64,000 nt of DNA from CBDDLD01 sp965250025 (GTDB lineage Bacteria; Bacteroidota; Bacteroidia; Flavobacteriales; Flavobacteriaceae), in contig OZ252283.1 of assembly GCA_965250025.1 (NCBI GenBank), positions 3,348,001-3,412,000 on the forward strand. The letters are read 5' to 3'. Positions 1 through 9,184 of this stretch are shown here, one piece after another. A program made the position numbers and the translations under genes. Position 1 is the stretch's first letter. Each line of letters begins with the position of its first letter. Below the pieces are notes generated by a model, which ran no database searches, was not told the origin of the DNA, and saw only the letters and a list, made by a program, of their open reading frames with translations.

Positions 1-1568
1 ATTTGATATACATTATGACCTAATGCGCCTTCAAATAACAAAAAGTTAGTGACAGAAACAGCTTTTTTCCTGTATAGGACTTCTCTGTTCAGTTTATCTT
101 TATAAGCTGCTCTCAATATTAATTTATTGACTTTAACTTTTGAGTTAGAATATGCATCATTACCATATTCAAATTTTGAGGCGTAATCAAACGGTATTGA
201 TGATGAAAACTCTGAAAGTTGTTTGTCGTAAAATGGCATTGCCATGTATCTAGATGATACTCTAGCTATATCTTGCATATATCTAATATCGTCTGTGTAT
301 TGTTCTGCCCATTTTATTCTTACAATTTCGTTATATAACTGCCTTTTACTATTCATAGCATTAGGCAGTTCAAAAAATGCCTTAAGCTCATCTAATTTAC
401 TAATTAAAAATGGACTTTCATGGGGGGGCTTAAACTTGAAAACATACTTCAATATATAGTTTTCCGGATTCCCAACTGATGAAAGTCGGTCCAAGTGCTT
501 TAATCCCTTAAAAGCGCTCTTTTCCAAGTTAAGCTTATTATGGACCATTAAAGCTAATTTCTCTGTGATCTTATTAAATGGCAGTTTTTTATTCTTAAGG
601 TAAAGACCAAATACAAAACTATCTATTGGATGGACATCTGGTGTATGCAATCTGGTATCTTGCCCGGCAAAAAATGTTGTTGTCAGATCACCTTCCGGAG
701 CGAAAATCCAATAGCCTATGTACGGATTATTCATTTTTATAATCGCCTCTTGAAAAAAATCGACAGTAATGTTTCTTTTGGGGTCTATTTCCTTTACTTC
801 AAAAGAGACGCCTAAATAGTCTGCTATACTTTTTGCATATATTGTTTCGTCTTGAGTAGTTCCTTTTACTTTATAAGATATCGTTTTAATATCTTTTTTA
901 TCAACGATATCATCTAGTGCAGCCAACATAACACAAGAGTCTATACCTCCTGAAAGGTATACTATATTATTAGTAGTGGCAATACTGGAATGTGCTGAAT
1001 TAGTTTCTTCCCTTAATCTATTGGCATTCTCATTAAAACTAAGTGTGTTCTCTTTAGTAGCTAATTGTACCGGAGTAATGACTTCATTACACTCTAAATT
1101 GCTGTTAAAAACAGCCTGTATGCCAATTTTAAATTCTTTGATGTCTTTATATATTGTATACCCATCAAAGCAGAAATCTAGGGCCAAAAGCATGGCTATG
1201 GCTTTTTCATCAAAATCACTTACTCCCACTGTTTTTGCCAAACTATGGACATGGGTGTCAATAAAAAGCCCTTTTTTATTGATGCTATAGTAGCCCGACT
1301 TTATCCCAGAAGCATCTCTGTAGACTTCAATTGTTTTATTAATTTTATGGTAATATACCATAAAATAACCCCCTCTAAATAATGTTTCAGCCTTATGATT
1401 AGATCTATGGTTTAACCATACACGAATATTGTTTTCTACAGATGAAGCTTTAAGTTTAGATTGGTTAATATCTAATATGAGGATGCATTTATCATCTTCA
1501 TAAGAATATTCATAGCTCTCAGCATTAAATTTAGCTTCATTGGTAACAACATCAAAAAAGAAGTTCAT
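1..1568 (-). CDS. asparagine-synthase-like amidotransferase/ligase, 3' end cut by window
   Basis: The frame is open from an ATG at 1568 to the window edge (about 522 residues, no stop seen), so the C-terminus is missing. The core motif is the PP-loop 'YLSGGIDSCVM' near residue 205. This is the AMP-forming site of the asparagine synthase family, and the later 'KLILRAAYKDKLNREVLYRKK' stretch fits the end of that domain. The N-terminal ~170 residues look like a worn-down glutaminase domain: the protein begins MNFFFD, with no cysteine at position 2, so glutamine hydrolysis by the usual Ntn mechanism is unlikely. It starts directly after the pseI stop codon (1569-1571), so it belongs to the same operon. 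Such genes are common in glycan clusters and may amidate a sugar acid or N-acyl group; the actual substrate is unknown. Confidence 0.8.
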   Translation of the reverse strand, partial: MNFFFDVVTNEAKFNAESYEYSYEDDKCILILDINQSKLKASSVENNIRVWLNHRSNHKAETLFRGGYFMVYYHKINKTIEVYRDASGIKSGYYSINKKGLFIDTHVHSLAKTVGVSDFDEKAIAMLLALDFCFDGYTIYKDIKEFKIGIQAVFNSNLECNEVITPVQLATKENTLSFNENANRLREETNSAHSSIATTNNIVYLSGGIDSCVMLAALDDIVDKKDIKTISYKVKGTTQDETIYAKSIADYLGVSFEVKEIDPKRNITVDFFQEAIIKMNNPYIGYWIFAPEGDLTTTFFAGQDTRLHTPDVHPIDSFVFGLYLKNKKLPFNKITEKLALMVHNKLNLEKSAFKGLKHLDRLSSVGNPENYILKYVFKFKPPHESPFLISKLDELKAFFELPNAMNSKRQLYNEIVRIKWAEQYTDDIRYMQDIARVSSRYMAMPFYDKQLSEFSSSIPFDYASKFEYGNDAYSNSKVKVNKLILRAAYKDKLNREVLYRKKAVSVTNFLLFEGALGHNVYQ

Positions 1569-2609
1569 TTATTGAAGATGATTATTCATTAATGGAGTTC
1601 CTCTTTCTATATCTTTAGAAAAAACTTTTCCTAAAATCTCATTATAGTATTTTGGGTGTAGGCCATAACCAGGCCTTATTGAACGGATATTTTCTTTAGA
1701 TAAAACATCTCCTTTTTTAACATCTTTTACTACAAAGAGAGATCTAGCAAACTTTCTATTATTTTTTACTTTTTCTGAGATTTCATATGAAACCTTGCCT
1801 AAAAGTTTTTCAGTATCTCTTACTTTATTCACCAGTTCTGTGAATTCTTCTACATCTAATGAAAAATCTGCATCAGGACCCCCTATTGATTTATCAAGAA
1901 TAAAATGTTTTTCAATAACTTTAGCTCCTAGTGTTGTTGCTACCGTTGGTGCTAATGACCCATAAGTATGGTCACTAAATCCTACTTGAACATTAAACCG
2001 TTTTTTCATATCCGGAATAGTATTCAAATTGGCTAATTCTAATGGTGCAGGATAGGAAGATGTGCATTTAAGTAGTACAATATCATTATTCCCTGCTTTA
2101 CGACAGGTATCTACTGCCAGTTCAATATCTTCTTCTTCAGCAATTCCTGTTGATATAATAATAGGCTTTCCTTTAGAAGCTGTATATTCTATGAGAGGTA
2201 TATCTTGAATTTCAAAAGATGCTATTTTATATGCCGGCACATTAAATTCTTCCAGAAAATCTACTGCTGTACGGTCAAAAGGAGATGAAAAACATATTAA
2301 TCCTTCTTGTTTTGCTACTTTAAATAACTTATCATGCCATTCCCAGGGGGTATATGCTTCTCCATAAAGCTCGTAAAGTGTTTTACCATCCCAAAGTGTT
2401 CCGCTATTTATCTTAAAAAAATCATTGTCACAATTAATAGTAAGTGTGTCGGGGGTATATGTTTGGAGTTTTATTGCATCAGCTCCGGCTTTTTTTGCCG
2501 CTTTAATTGTTTCTATAGCAATATTGATATCTCCATTGTGATTGGCAGATAATTCAGCGATAATAAAACACGGCTGATTCTCTCCTATAGCTTTATTTCC
2601 TATTCTCAT
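1569..2609 (-). CDS. pseI: pseudaminic acid synthase PseI (NeuB family)
   Basis: Condenses a 2,4-diamino-2,4,6-trideoxy hexose with phosphoenolpyruvate to give a nine-carbon nonulosonic acid. The N-terminal TIM barrel carries 'FIIAELSANHNGD' and 'ADAIKLQTYTPDT', the form typical of PseI rather than sialic acid NeuB. 'GFSDHT' and 'EKHF' are also present, and a C-terminal SAF (antifreeze-like) domain covers about the last 60 residues. Length (about 346 aa) is normal. The ATG at 2609 is preferred; a TTG two codons upstream is also possible. The gene overlaps the 3' end of the formyltransferase gene by 17 bases, so translation is probably coupled. Confidence 0.93.
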   Translation of the reverse strand: MRIGNKAIGENQPCFIIAELSANHNGDINIAIETIKAAKKAGADAIKLQTYTPDTLTINCDNDFFKINSGTLWDGKTLYELYGEAYTPWEWHDKLFKVAKQEGLICFSSPFDRTAVDFLEEFNVPAYKIASFEIQDIPLIEYTASKGKPIIISTGIAEEEDIELAVDTCRKAGNNDIVLLKCTSSYPAPLELANLNTIPDMKKRFNVQVGFSDHTYGSLAPTVATTLGAKVIEKHFILDKSIGGPDADFSLDVEEFTELVNKVRDTEKLLGKVSYEISEKVKNNRKFARSLFVVKDVKKGDVLSKENIRSIRPGYGLHPKYYNEILGKVFSKDIERGTPLMNNHLQ

Positions 2610-3474
2610 TCCCAAATATGTTTCCTATAGCAAAAGTACAATTTTCTGTCCTTATACGATCTAAATGAATTATCCCATTTTTAACCTTAACCGCAACATT
2701 AGGTTTTAGTTGAACAATCTCACCATTAGTCATATTGGAAGCGTACTCTTCGCTTGTATAAGAGACTTTGTCAATGATTACCTTTTGGTCTAGGTAATAA
2801 GTAAAAGCTCCCGGATAAGGGTTAGCTTGTGCCCTAACCCAATTTCTGATATCTTCTTTGCTCCAATTCCAATTAATTTCACCGTCTTCTGGTGTCCGTT
2901 TTCCAAAATATGTTGCCTCTTCTTCATTTTGAGTTTTAAGCTCTAAATCATTATTCTTAACATCTTGTAATACTCTTTTAACTAGAGGAAAGTATTGCTC
3001 AGCATATTTTGCTAAAATCATGCCCCCTGTATCATCTTCATGGATCGGAACTTCGATTTGATGTATGATGTCTCCAGTGTCACAACCTTCATCTATCACA
3101 TGGGCAGTTATTCCTGCTTTTTTTTCTCCATGTATTATGGCCCAAACATGAGGTGTTCTACCTCTATACTTCGGTAAAAGCGACCCGTGAATGTTGAATG
3201 TAATAGCCTTAGAATGGTTTATAATATCTGCTTCAATCAAAAACAAATAATTAATTGAAGCTATAACATCTACGTTAAAATCTTTAATAAAATTATAGCC
3301 TTTACCTTTTCTTGGATTACCTGCAAAAAAAGGGATCTTGTGTTTTGCAGCAAAATCTATAATCCCCTTAGAGTTACGATCTGTTAGAATAAACTGAATT
3401 GTATACTCCTTTACTATTCTTGAAACGGTCTCGAGACCTAAACCTCCACTACAAAGTACACCTATTGTAAACAT
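2593..3474 (-). CDS. sugar N-formyltransferase in the PseH position
   Basis: Formyltransferase of the N10-formyl-tetrahydrofolate family (293 aa). The catalytic triad is intact: N94 and H96 in 'FNIHGSLLPKYRGR' and D132 in 'GCDTGDII', with the family's 36-residue spacing from His to Asp. A smaller C-terminal domain follows residue ~200, as in ArnA and Fmt. It is shorter than tRNA Fmt and is embedded in the Pse operon, overlapping pseG by 13 bases and pseI by 17, so a sugar-nucleotide substrate is far more likely than Met-tRNA. It occupies the place of the N-acetyltransferase PseH, which is not seen. The inferred reaction is N-formylation of the 4-amino group of UDP-4-amino-4,6-dideoxy-L-AltNAc, leading to a Pse5Ac7Fo-type acid. 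Substrate is inferred from context only. Confidence 0.85.
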   Translation of the reverse strand: MFTIGVLCSGGLGLETVSRIVKEYTIQFILTDRNSKGIIDFAAKHKIPFFAGNPRKGKGYNFIKDFNVDVIASINYLFLIEADIINHSKAITFNIHGSLLPKYRGRTPHVWAIIHGEKKAGITAHVIDEGCDTGDIIHQIEVPIHEDDTGGMILAKYAEQYFPLVKRVLQDVKNNDLELKTQNEEEATYFGKRTPEDGEINWNWSKEDIRNWVRAQANPYPGAFTYYLDQKVIIDKVSYTSEEYASNMTNGEIVQLKPNVAVKVKNGIIHLDRIRTENCTFAIGNIFGNENRK

Positions 3475-4484
3475 AAATCAGAAATCAAATTTAAATGTCT
3501 TAATGCTATTTTGTTATCAAACAGTGCTTCTTGAGCCTTTATTTGATTGTTAAATGAATTTTCGTTCAGAATTTCATTAATCTTTCTCTCAAAATCAAGC
3601 ACTTCATAATCTGCCATATTTCCTCCTCGATAAATTGCATTATTATTTAAAAACCCTTTATAAATCAACTCTTGATTATCCACATAATATCCACTTAGAA
3701 TAGGCATTTTAACGCAGCAAAGCTCATATAATATAGTACTTGCAGGTGCAATGGCAAAATCGCACAACTTCATAAGCTCCAATAGCTCTATTTCAGATAA
3801 GTTTTTATATACATTAATTTTAGTAAGGTGGTCATTTTGAACCTCAAAAATCTTTTTATGCTCATAAGCTCCTCCTACGACAATATGTATGTCAGCAACT
3901 TTCTCCAATTCTATTAATGCCATCACTGACTTATACGTCAAATCAAAAGGGTCTGCCCCTCCAAAGCAAACAAATACATTACTAATCGTTGTTACTTGTT
4001 TGTCTTGTTTTTTAGCTTCTTTTAAAAATGAAGGTCTTAATAAAGCATACTGTGTTCCCAACGCAAGCTTGGTGTATGATGCTTTACTGTAATGATTTTC
4101 CTGAATATAAGGCGAATGATTTATTACAATATCTGCATACATATGCTCCTTGGCTAAATCATCTATGTATAATAATCTATAACCCTTATTCTTTATCTGC
4201 TTTTGATAACCAGATGAAAAGTGATAACCATCAGCAATGATTATATATTCATTGGGTGAAAAATTGACAGCCAACCAATCCGGTTCATCTTCAGTATTAA
4301 TAAAATCTGGAATAAATCTTACATTATAATCCTTTGGAATAATATCAGAAGGTGTGGTTTGATGTGTTAAATACACATAGTCTAGTGTATTCTTTATAAT
4401 TTCTACTATACTAAAAAGTCTGTATAAATGACCTAACCCGGTTTTTGAATTTCCGTCCGCTCTAAAAATTACTTTCTTACTCAT
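3462..4484 (-). CDS. pseG: UDP-2,4-diacylamino-trideoxy-altropyranose hydrolase PseG
   Basis: Removes UDP from the modified altrose before PseI acts. The protein has the GT-B-like fold of PseG: the N-terminal glycine-rich loop 'RADGNSKTGLGHLYR' (residues 8-22), 'FGGADP' near residue 175 and 'APASTILYELCC' near 245, which together form the UDP site. At 340 aa it is normal for the family and carries no fused acetyltransferase domain, unlike some PseG-PseH fusions. Start ATG at 4484 overlaps the pseF stop by 8 bases. In this operon it would have to accept the N-formyl sugar if the downstream formyltransferase replaces PseH. Confidence 0.92.
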   Translation of the reverse strand: MSKKVIFRADGNSKTGLGHLYRLFSIVEIIKNTLDYVYLTHQTTPSDIIPKDYNVRFIPDFINTEDEPDWLAVNFSPNEYIIIADGYHFSSGYQKQIKNKGYRLLYIDDLAKEHMYADIVINHSPYIQENHYSKASYTKLALGTQYALLRPSFLKEAKKQDKQVTTISNVFVCFGGADPFDLTYKSVMALIELEKVADIHIVVGGAYEHKKIFEVQNDHLTKINVYKNLSEIELLELMKLCDFAIAPASTILYELCCVKMPILSGYYVDNQELIYKGFLNNNAIYRGGNMADYEVLDFERKINEILNENSFNNQIKAQEALFDNKIALRHLNLISDLCLQ

Positions 4485-5166
4485 TAAGCATGAGTTTATA
4501 TTTTATTTCAGCTAACTTCCAATCTGTTTCCGTATCAATATCTTGTGCATGTAATTCAGATATAACAATCCCTCCGGAATTGGCTGTAAACAATTTCTTA
4601 TTATTGTTAAAAGCGTTTATATTTAACCAATAAAATTGCCCAGAGTCATGGTATCTTGGCTCTAAATCTTGAGATCGTGAGTTTAAAAATTCTTCCCATA
4701 ACATAGAAACCTTATCATCCATCATTTTTAGTGATCGTTGAATGGGAAATGAGTATTCTAGAATTGGAAAAACACTGTCAAAATTGTTTTCTATAAGTTT
4801 TTGATAGGCCTCTGTAATCGTTTTTGGGCTTACAAAGGGGGCTGTTGGTAATAAACAACAAGCATTATTAAAATGCCTTCCTTGGTCTAAATAGCTTTTA
4901 ATTACCTCCTCTATTACATCAGATAAAACAGCAAAGTCATTGGCATTTTTAGTACTTCTCCGAAATGGCACCTTAGCTCCATATAACCTTGCTATTTCTG
5001 CTACCTCATCATCGTCTGTTGAAACCATTACCTCATCAAATAGGTGACTCGTCTTGGCAGCTTCAATAGAATAAGCAATAATAGGTTTTCCTAGAAAAGG
5101 TTTAATATTTTTTTTTGGAATACGCTTACTCCCTCCCCTTGCAGGTATAATTGCTAGATTAGCCAT
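4477..5166 (-). CDS. pseF: CMP-pseudaminic acid cytidylyltransferase PseF
   Basis: Activates the nonulosonic acid with CTP to the CMP-sugar used by glycosyltransferases. It shows the CMP-NeuNAc synthetase N-terminus 'IPARGGSKRIPKKN' (residues 7-20) that binds CTP, 'LLPTAPF' near residue 108 and 'QDIDTETDW' near the C-terminus, which supplies metal-binding acidic residues. Length 229 aa is typical. It overlaps pseC and pseG by 8 bases each. The assignment as PseF rather than NeuA or LegF rests on its place among pseB, pseC, pseG and pseI. Confidence 0.92.
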   Translation of the reverse strand: MANLAIIPARGGSKRIPKKNIKPFLGKPIIAYSIEAAKTSHLFDEVMVSTDDDEVAEIARLYGAKVPFRRSTKNANDFAVLSDVIEEVIKSYLDQGRHFNNACCLLPTAPFVSPKTITEAYQKLIENNFDSVFPILEYSFPIQRSLKMMDDKVSMLWEEFLNSRSQDLEPRYHDSGQFYWLNINAFNNNKKLFTANSGGIVISELHAQDIDTETDWKLAEIKYKLMLNE

Positions 5167-6304
5167 TTATGTATGATACTATTTTCTCTATAACAAAATC
5201 TTGTTCTTCTAGTGATAGGCTAGGGTACATTGGCAGACTTATGCATTTCGAATAATAATTTTCCGAATGATTTAGCTCTGCTTCTTCATAGCCTATCTTT
5301 TTATAATACGGTAATGTATGTACAGGAATATAATGTACTTGAGAAAAGATGCCATGAGTTCTTAAGAAGTCATATAACCCCTTCCTGTCTTCTACTTCAA
5401 TAACAAATAAATGGTGAGCATTATACGCTCCATCAGGAAGGCTTTGAAATTTAATTTTGTTTTTGAAAGCTTCTTTATATCTATTTGCTATTTCGTTCCT
5501 TTTAACTACTCCTTTATCGTTTTTTGACAACTGCACTAAACCCAGACTACTTTGTATATCTGTCAAACGATAGTTAAACCCTAGCATCTGCATTTCATAA
5601 AACCATCCGCCATGATTTTCACTCATATCATCTTTAGTGATGCCATGAGTTCTTAGCTTCATTAAGCTGTTATATAAAAGTTCCGAATTCGTAGTTACCA
5701 TCCCCCCTTCACCACAGGCTATATGCTTTACAGGGTGAAATGAGAATATCCCTATATCAGCATAATTACAGTTGCCACACATTTGTTTATCTCCTTTAGA
5801 GTCTGTAAAATATCCTCCCGGAGCATGACAAGCATCCTCAATTATCCATAAACCATGTTCGTCTGCCAATGATCTAAAAGCCTCAAGGTTTACAGGCAAA
5901 CCGGCAAAATCTACTGGTATTATTCCTTTAAAAAACCCTTTAGGTTTAGATTCTATTAATGCCCTTGTTTTTTCTAATGACAATACATAAGTGTTTGGGT
6001 CGATGTCAGCAAACCAAACTTCTCCCTCTGCATACCGGATGCAATTAGCAGATGCGGCAAAGGTAATTGGAGTAGTTATGACACGTTCGCCTTTTTCTAA
6101 ACCTAAAGCCAGAACTGCTATATGTAGGCCTGCGGTTGCATTACTAACAGCTACCGCATATTTAGCACCAACATATTCAGCAAAGGCATTTTCAAACTCA
6201 CTGACTTTAGGCCCTTGAGTTAAAAAATCTGCTTTAAGGGTTTCTATCACCGCAGCAATATCATCCTCTTCTATACTCTGTCTTCCGTAAGGTATTGGTT
6301 TCAT
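5159..6304 (-). CDS. pseC: UDP-4-keto-L-AltNAc aminotransferase PseC
   Basis: PLP-dependent transaminase of the DegT/DnrJ/EryC1 family (381 aa) that places the amino group at C4 of the keto sugar made by PseB, probably from glutamate. 'EDACH' (D157 binds the PLP ring nitrogen) and 'FSFHPVKHIACGEGG' with the Schiff-base lysine K193 are clear, as is the N-terminal 'YGRQSI' opening usual for PseC. Its ATG shares one base with the pseB stop. The protein is complete and nothing is unusual. Confidence 0.94.
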   Translation of the reverse strand: MKPIPYGRQSIEEDDIAAVIETLKADFLTQGPKVSEFENAFAEYVGAKYAVAVSNATAGLHIAVLALGLEKGERVITTPITFAASANCIRYAEGEVWFADIDPNTYVLSLEKTRALIESKPKGFFKGIIPVDFAGLPVNLEAFRSLADEHGLWIIEDACHAPGGYFTDSKGDKQMCGNCNYADIGIFSFHPVKHIACGEGGMVTTNSELLYNSLMKLRTHGITKDDMSENHGGWFYEMQMLGFNYRLTDIQSSLGLVQLSKNDKGVVKRNEIANRYKEAFKNKIKFQSLPDGAYNAHHLFVIEVEDRKGLYDFLRTHGIFSQVHYIPVHTLPYYKKIGYEEAELNHSENYYSKCISLPMYPSLSLEEQDFVIEKIVSYING

Positions 6305-7323
6305 TATACTTGAAAATTTGAATCAACATGTTCTTTTATTAACTCTCTCAAACTCTCTACAGTTTCCCATTCATTGTTATCACCTGAATTATAACTGAAT
6401 CCCTGAGGAACTTTAACTGCACCAAAAGTTTCAATAAACGCCGCTAAACTCCATTTATGAGTTGCAGGTAAAATTGTATAATATTTTCCCAAATCATAAG
6501 TATAAAATGAATCTGATGCTGTAATCATCTCTTCGTGTACTTTCTCCCCTGGCCTAATACCAACGACAGGTTTTTCACAATTTGGACCTATAGCTTCTGC
6601 AACATCCATAATTTTATATGAAGGTATTTTAGGAACAAATAACTCACCTCCCCAAGCATTTTCTAATGCATGCATTACCATATCGACTCCCCCTTGTAAA
6701 GAAATATTAAAACGTGTCATATTTGGATCCGTTATAGGTAACTTATTTTCCTCTTTTTTCTTCTTTATAAAAAAAGGTATTACAGATCCGTTAGACCCCA
6801 TAACATTTCCATATCTCACTACTGAAAAACGGATAGGGTTTTCGCCTTTGATATTATTGGCAGCAATGAAAAGCTTGTCTGATGTCAACTTCGTGGCACC
6901 ATATAAATTTATTGGAGCACAAGCTTTATCAGTAGATAGAGCTACCACCCTTTCTACTTTCGTTTTGAAACATGCTTCAACTACATTTTCTGCTCCTCCT
7001 ATGTTAGTTTTAATACATTCATCGGGGTTATACTCTGCTATATGAACGTGTTTCATAGCGGCAGCATGAATAACATAATCTATACCTTGTAATGCTCTTT
7101 CTAATCGCTCTCTATCTCTGACATCTCCAATAAAATAACGGATTTGAGGAAATTCTTCAGAAGAATACTCCTGAGCCATTTGAAATTGTTTTTGCTCGTC
7201 TCTTGAATAGATAACCAGTCTTTTTACTTCTGGATGTTTAGTTAGAATATGTTTAGTTAGAGCTTTTCCTAACGACCCTGTTCCTCCTGTTATTAATATT
7301 GATTTATTCGATAAGTTAAACAT
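6304..7323 (-). CDS. pseB: UDP-GlcNAc 4,6-dehydratase (inverting) PseB
   Basis: First step of pseudaminic acid synthesis: C6 dehydration and C5 inversion of UDP-GlcNAc. It is an extended short-chain dehydrogenase with the NADP-binding 'GGTGSLG' (residues 13-19), 'AAAMKHVHIAE' near residue 90 and the catalytic set 'STDKACAPINLYGATK' (D-K pair near 131 and Y near 140) expected for the soluble inverting dehydratases. Length 339 aa is normal. It opens the tight pseB-C-F-G-formyltransferase-I block; the 12-base gap to the lipoprotein gene downstream of cysN (7336-7890) suggests read-through from that side. Confidence 0.94.
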   Translation of the reverse strand: MFNLSNKSILITGGTGSLGKALTKHILTKHPEVKRLVIYSRDEQKQFQMAQEYSSEEFPQIRYFIGDVRDRERLERALQGIDYVIHAAAMKHVHIAEYNPDECIKTNIGGAENVVEACFKTKVERVVALSTDKACAPINLYGATKLTSDKLFIAANNIKGENPIRFSVVRYGNVMGSNGSVIPFFIKKKKEENKLPITDPNMTRFNISLQGGVDMVMHALENAWGGELFVPKIPSYKIMDVAEAIGPNCEKPVVGIRPGEKVHEEMITASDSFYTYDLGKYYTILPATHKWSLAAFIETFGAVKVPQGFSYNSGDNNEWETVESLRELIKEHVDSNFQV

Positions 7324-7335
7324 TTAATTCTTGTT

Positions 7336-7890
7336 TTAAATTTTTGTAACTAAAGCTTCTATAAGCTCTTTATTTCCTACTATATATGGGTCATATCTCT
7401 CCCCAACCTTACTCATATCATATGAGGTTGAGTCTAACGAAGATTGTTGGATATGATTGTTAAATATAAAAAACTTCTTAAGGTCACTGCCCTTAATGCT
7501 AAAATCTGTATTAGCATAACTCAAAATACATTCAGAAATCATGACATTAGATTGTTCAGCATCAGATCCTAAGTCTATTCTGAAATTATATGGATAATCT
7601 TCTTCAGGTAATTTGAATAAAATGTCCTGATACTCATCACTCCCAATTATTTTGACAGTAATAACTTGTTCTGCACTAAAAATCTCTTCCTCTCCCTGAA
7701 GATAAAATAGCTGAAATATATCATCTTTTTTTACTAAAGCTTTTAGTTTTAAAGAGAATATTTTTTGTTTTTGCTCTACTACCTTTTGTTGTTCTTCTTG
7801 AGGCTTAGAATTGTCCTTTTTTTCATTTCCACATGATACTATGAAAAGGAGTAAGACTATAATCTTACAATTTCTAATTAAAGTTTTCAT
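7336..7890 (-). CDS. small lipoprotein of unknown function
   Basis: The 184-residue protein has a signal peptide and lipobox 'LLFIVSCGN' (cysteine at residue 20), followed by a charged, glutamine- and lysine-rich linker and a compact domain I do not recognise. It is probably attached to the periplasmic side of a membrane. It lies between cysN (30 bases upstream) and pseB (12 bases downstream), on the same strand, and so seems to travel with the glycan operon. No catalytic motif is visible. A role in polysaccharide assembly is only a guess from location. Confidence 0.7.
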   Translation of the reverse strand: MKTLIRNCKIIVLLLFIVSCGNEKKDNSKPQEEQQKVVEQKQKIFSLKLKALVKKDDIFQLFYLQGEEEIFSAEQVITVKIIGSDEYQDILFKLPEEDYPYNFRIDLGSDAEQSNVMISECILSYANTDFSIKGSDLKKFFIFNNHIQQSSLDSTSYDMSKVGERYDPYIVGNKELIEALVTKI

Positions 7891-7919
7891 TTTTTATTCT
7901 ATTAAATTATTATTTCAAG

Positions 7920-9173
7920 TTATACTATCATACCAGCAGCTACAGTTTCATTTGTCATTTCATCAACTAAAATGATACTTCCTGTCGTTCTATTCTCTCG
8001 GTATGCATCTATCATCAATGGTTTAGTGGTTCTTATCTTTACTTTCAAAATATCATTCATAAATATATCTTTATCATTTTCGGATCTTGATAATGTTTTA
8101 ATATCTATTTTATAAACCACTTCTTTTATCATTGCTTTTTGTTCATTTGACGTATGTCGTATAGCATATTTCGTTCTTGGTTTGGCTGGTTGTTCATGCA
8201 ACCAACATAGCATAACTTCTATATCTTGAGAAGCTTCTGGTTTATTGTTAGACCTTACAATCATATTACCTCTACTTATATCTATATCATCTTCTAATGT
8301 AATTGCAACGGACATTGGCGCATAAGCCTCTTCTATTTGCCCCTCAAAGGTGTCAATACTTTTAATTTTTGAAGTAAACCCTGACGGCATTGCTGTGATT
8401 TCATCACCAATCCTAAATACACCACTAGCCACTCTTCCTGCGTAGCCTCTATAATCTCTATGTGTTTCATTTTGAGGCCTTATTACAGTTTGCACAGGAA
8501 ATCTTGCGTCTATTTTATTAATATCGCTACTAATATGTATATGTTCTAAAGTATGTAGCAGAGGAGCTCCCTGATACCAATCCATCTTTTCTGACCGGTT
8601 AACTACATTATCTCCGTTTAAAGCGCTTATTGGAATAAACCTGACATCTTTCACCAACATTTTTGATGAAAATTCCTCAAACTGATTTATAATAGCATTA
8701 TATGTTTTCTCAGAATAGTCAACCAAATCCATTTTGTTAACACAAACAATAATGTGGGGTATTTGAAGTAGTGACGCAATAAAAGCATGCCGTTTTGTTT
8801 GCTCAATAACACCATGTCTTGCATCTACTAGTATTATGGCTGCGTTTGCTGTAGATGCACCCGTAACCATATTTCTGGTGTATTGAATATGACCAGGGGT
8901 GTCTGCTATGATAAATTTTCGTTTTGGTGTTGTAAAATATCTGTAAGCAACATCAATGGTAATCCCCTGCTCTCTTTCATCTCTCAGTCCATCCGTAAAT
9001 AGTGCCAAATCAATACTATCATGGCCTTTTCTTTTACTCGTTTGCTCAATAGCTTGGAGCTGGTCTTCAAAAATGGATTTAGAATCGTATAAGAGGCGAC
9101 CGATTAGTGTGCTCTTTCCATCATCAACACTTCCAGCCGTTGTAAATCGTAACAATTGGTTATTATCTATCAT
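7920..9173 (-). CDS. cysN: sulfate adenylyltransferase GTPase subunit CysN
   Basis: The GTP-driven large subunit of ATP sulfurylase, which pairs with CysD to make adenosine 5'-phosphosulfate. P-loop 'GSVDDGKSTLIG' (residues 14-25), 'DTPGH' near 92 and 'NKMD' near 147 define the EF-Tu-like GTPase domain; two beta-barrel domains follow. At 417 aa it has no fused APS-kinase domain, which agrees with the separate cysC upstream. It starts 11 bases after cysD. No reductase genes (cysH, cysJI) lie nearby, so the sulfate is more likely destined for sulfation than for cysteine synthesis. Confidence 0.95.
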   Translation of the reverse strand: MIDNNQLLRFTTAGSVDDGKSTLIGRLLYDSKSIFEDQLQAIEQTSKRKGHDSIDLALFTDGLRDEREQGITIDVAYRYFTTPKRKFIIADTPGHIQYTRNMVTGASTANAAIILVDARHGVIEQTKRHAFIASLLQIPHIIVCVNKMDLVDYSEKTYNAIINQFEEFSSKMLVKDVRFIPISALNGDNVVNRSEKMDWYQGAPLLHTLEHIHISSDINKIDARFPVQTVIRPQNETHRDYRGYAGRVASGVFRIGDEITAMPSGFTSKIKSIDTFEGQIEEAYAPMSVAITLEDDIDISRGNMIVRSNNKPEASQDIEVMLCWLHEQPAKPRTKYAIRHTSNEQKAMIKEVVYKIDIKTLSRSENDKDIFMNDILKVKIRTTKPLMIDAYRENRTTGSIILVDEMTNETVAAGMIV

Positions 9174-9184
9174 TTACATAATGT

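Noticed and set aside
2593..3474. methionyl-tRNA formyltransferase
   Set aside because: Its overlap with pseG and pseI on both sides, absence of a def partner and glycan setting fit a sugar enzyme better.
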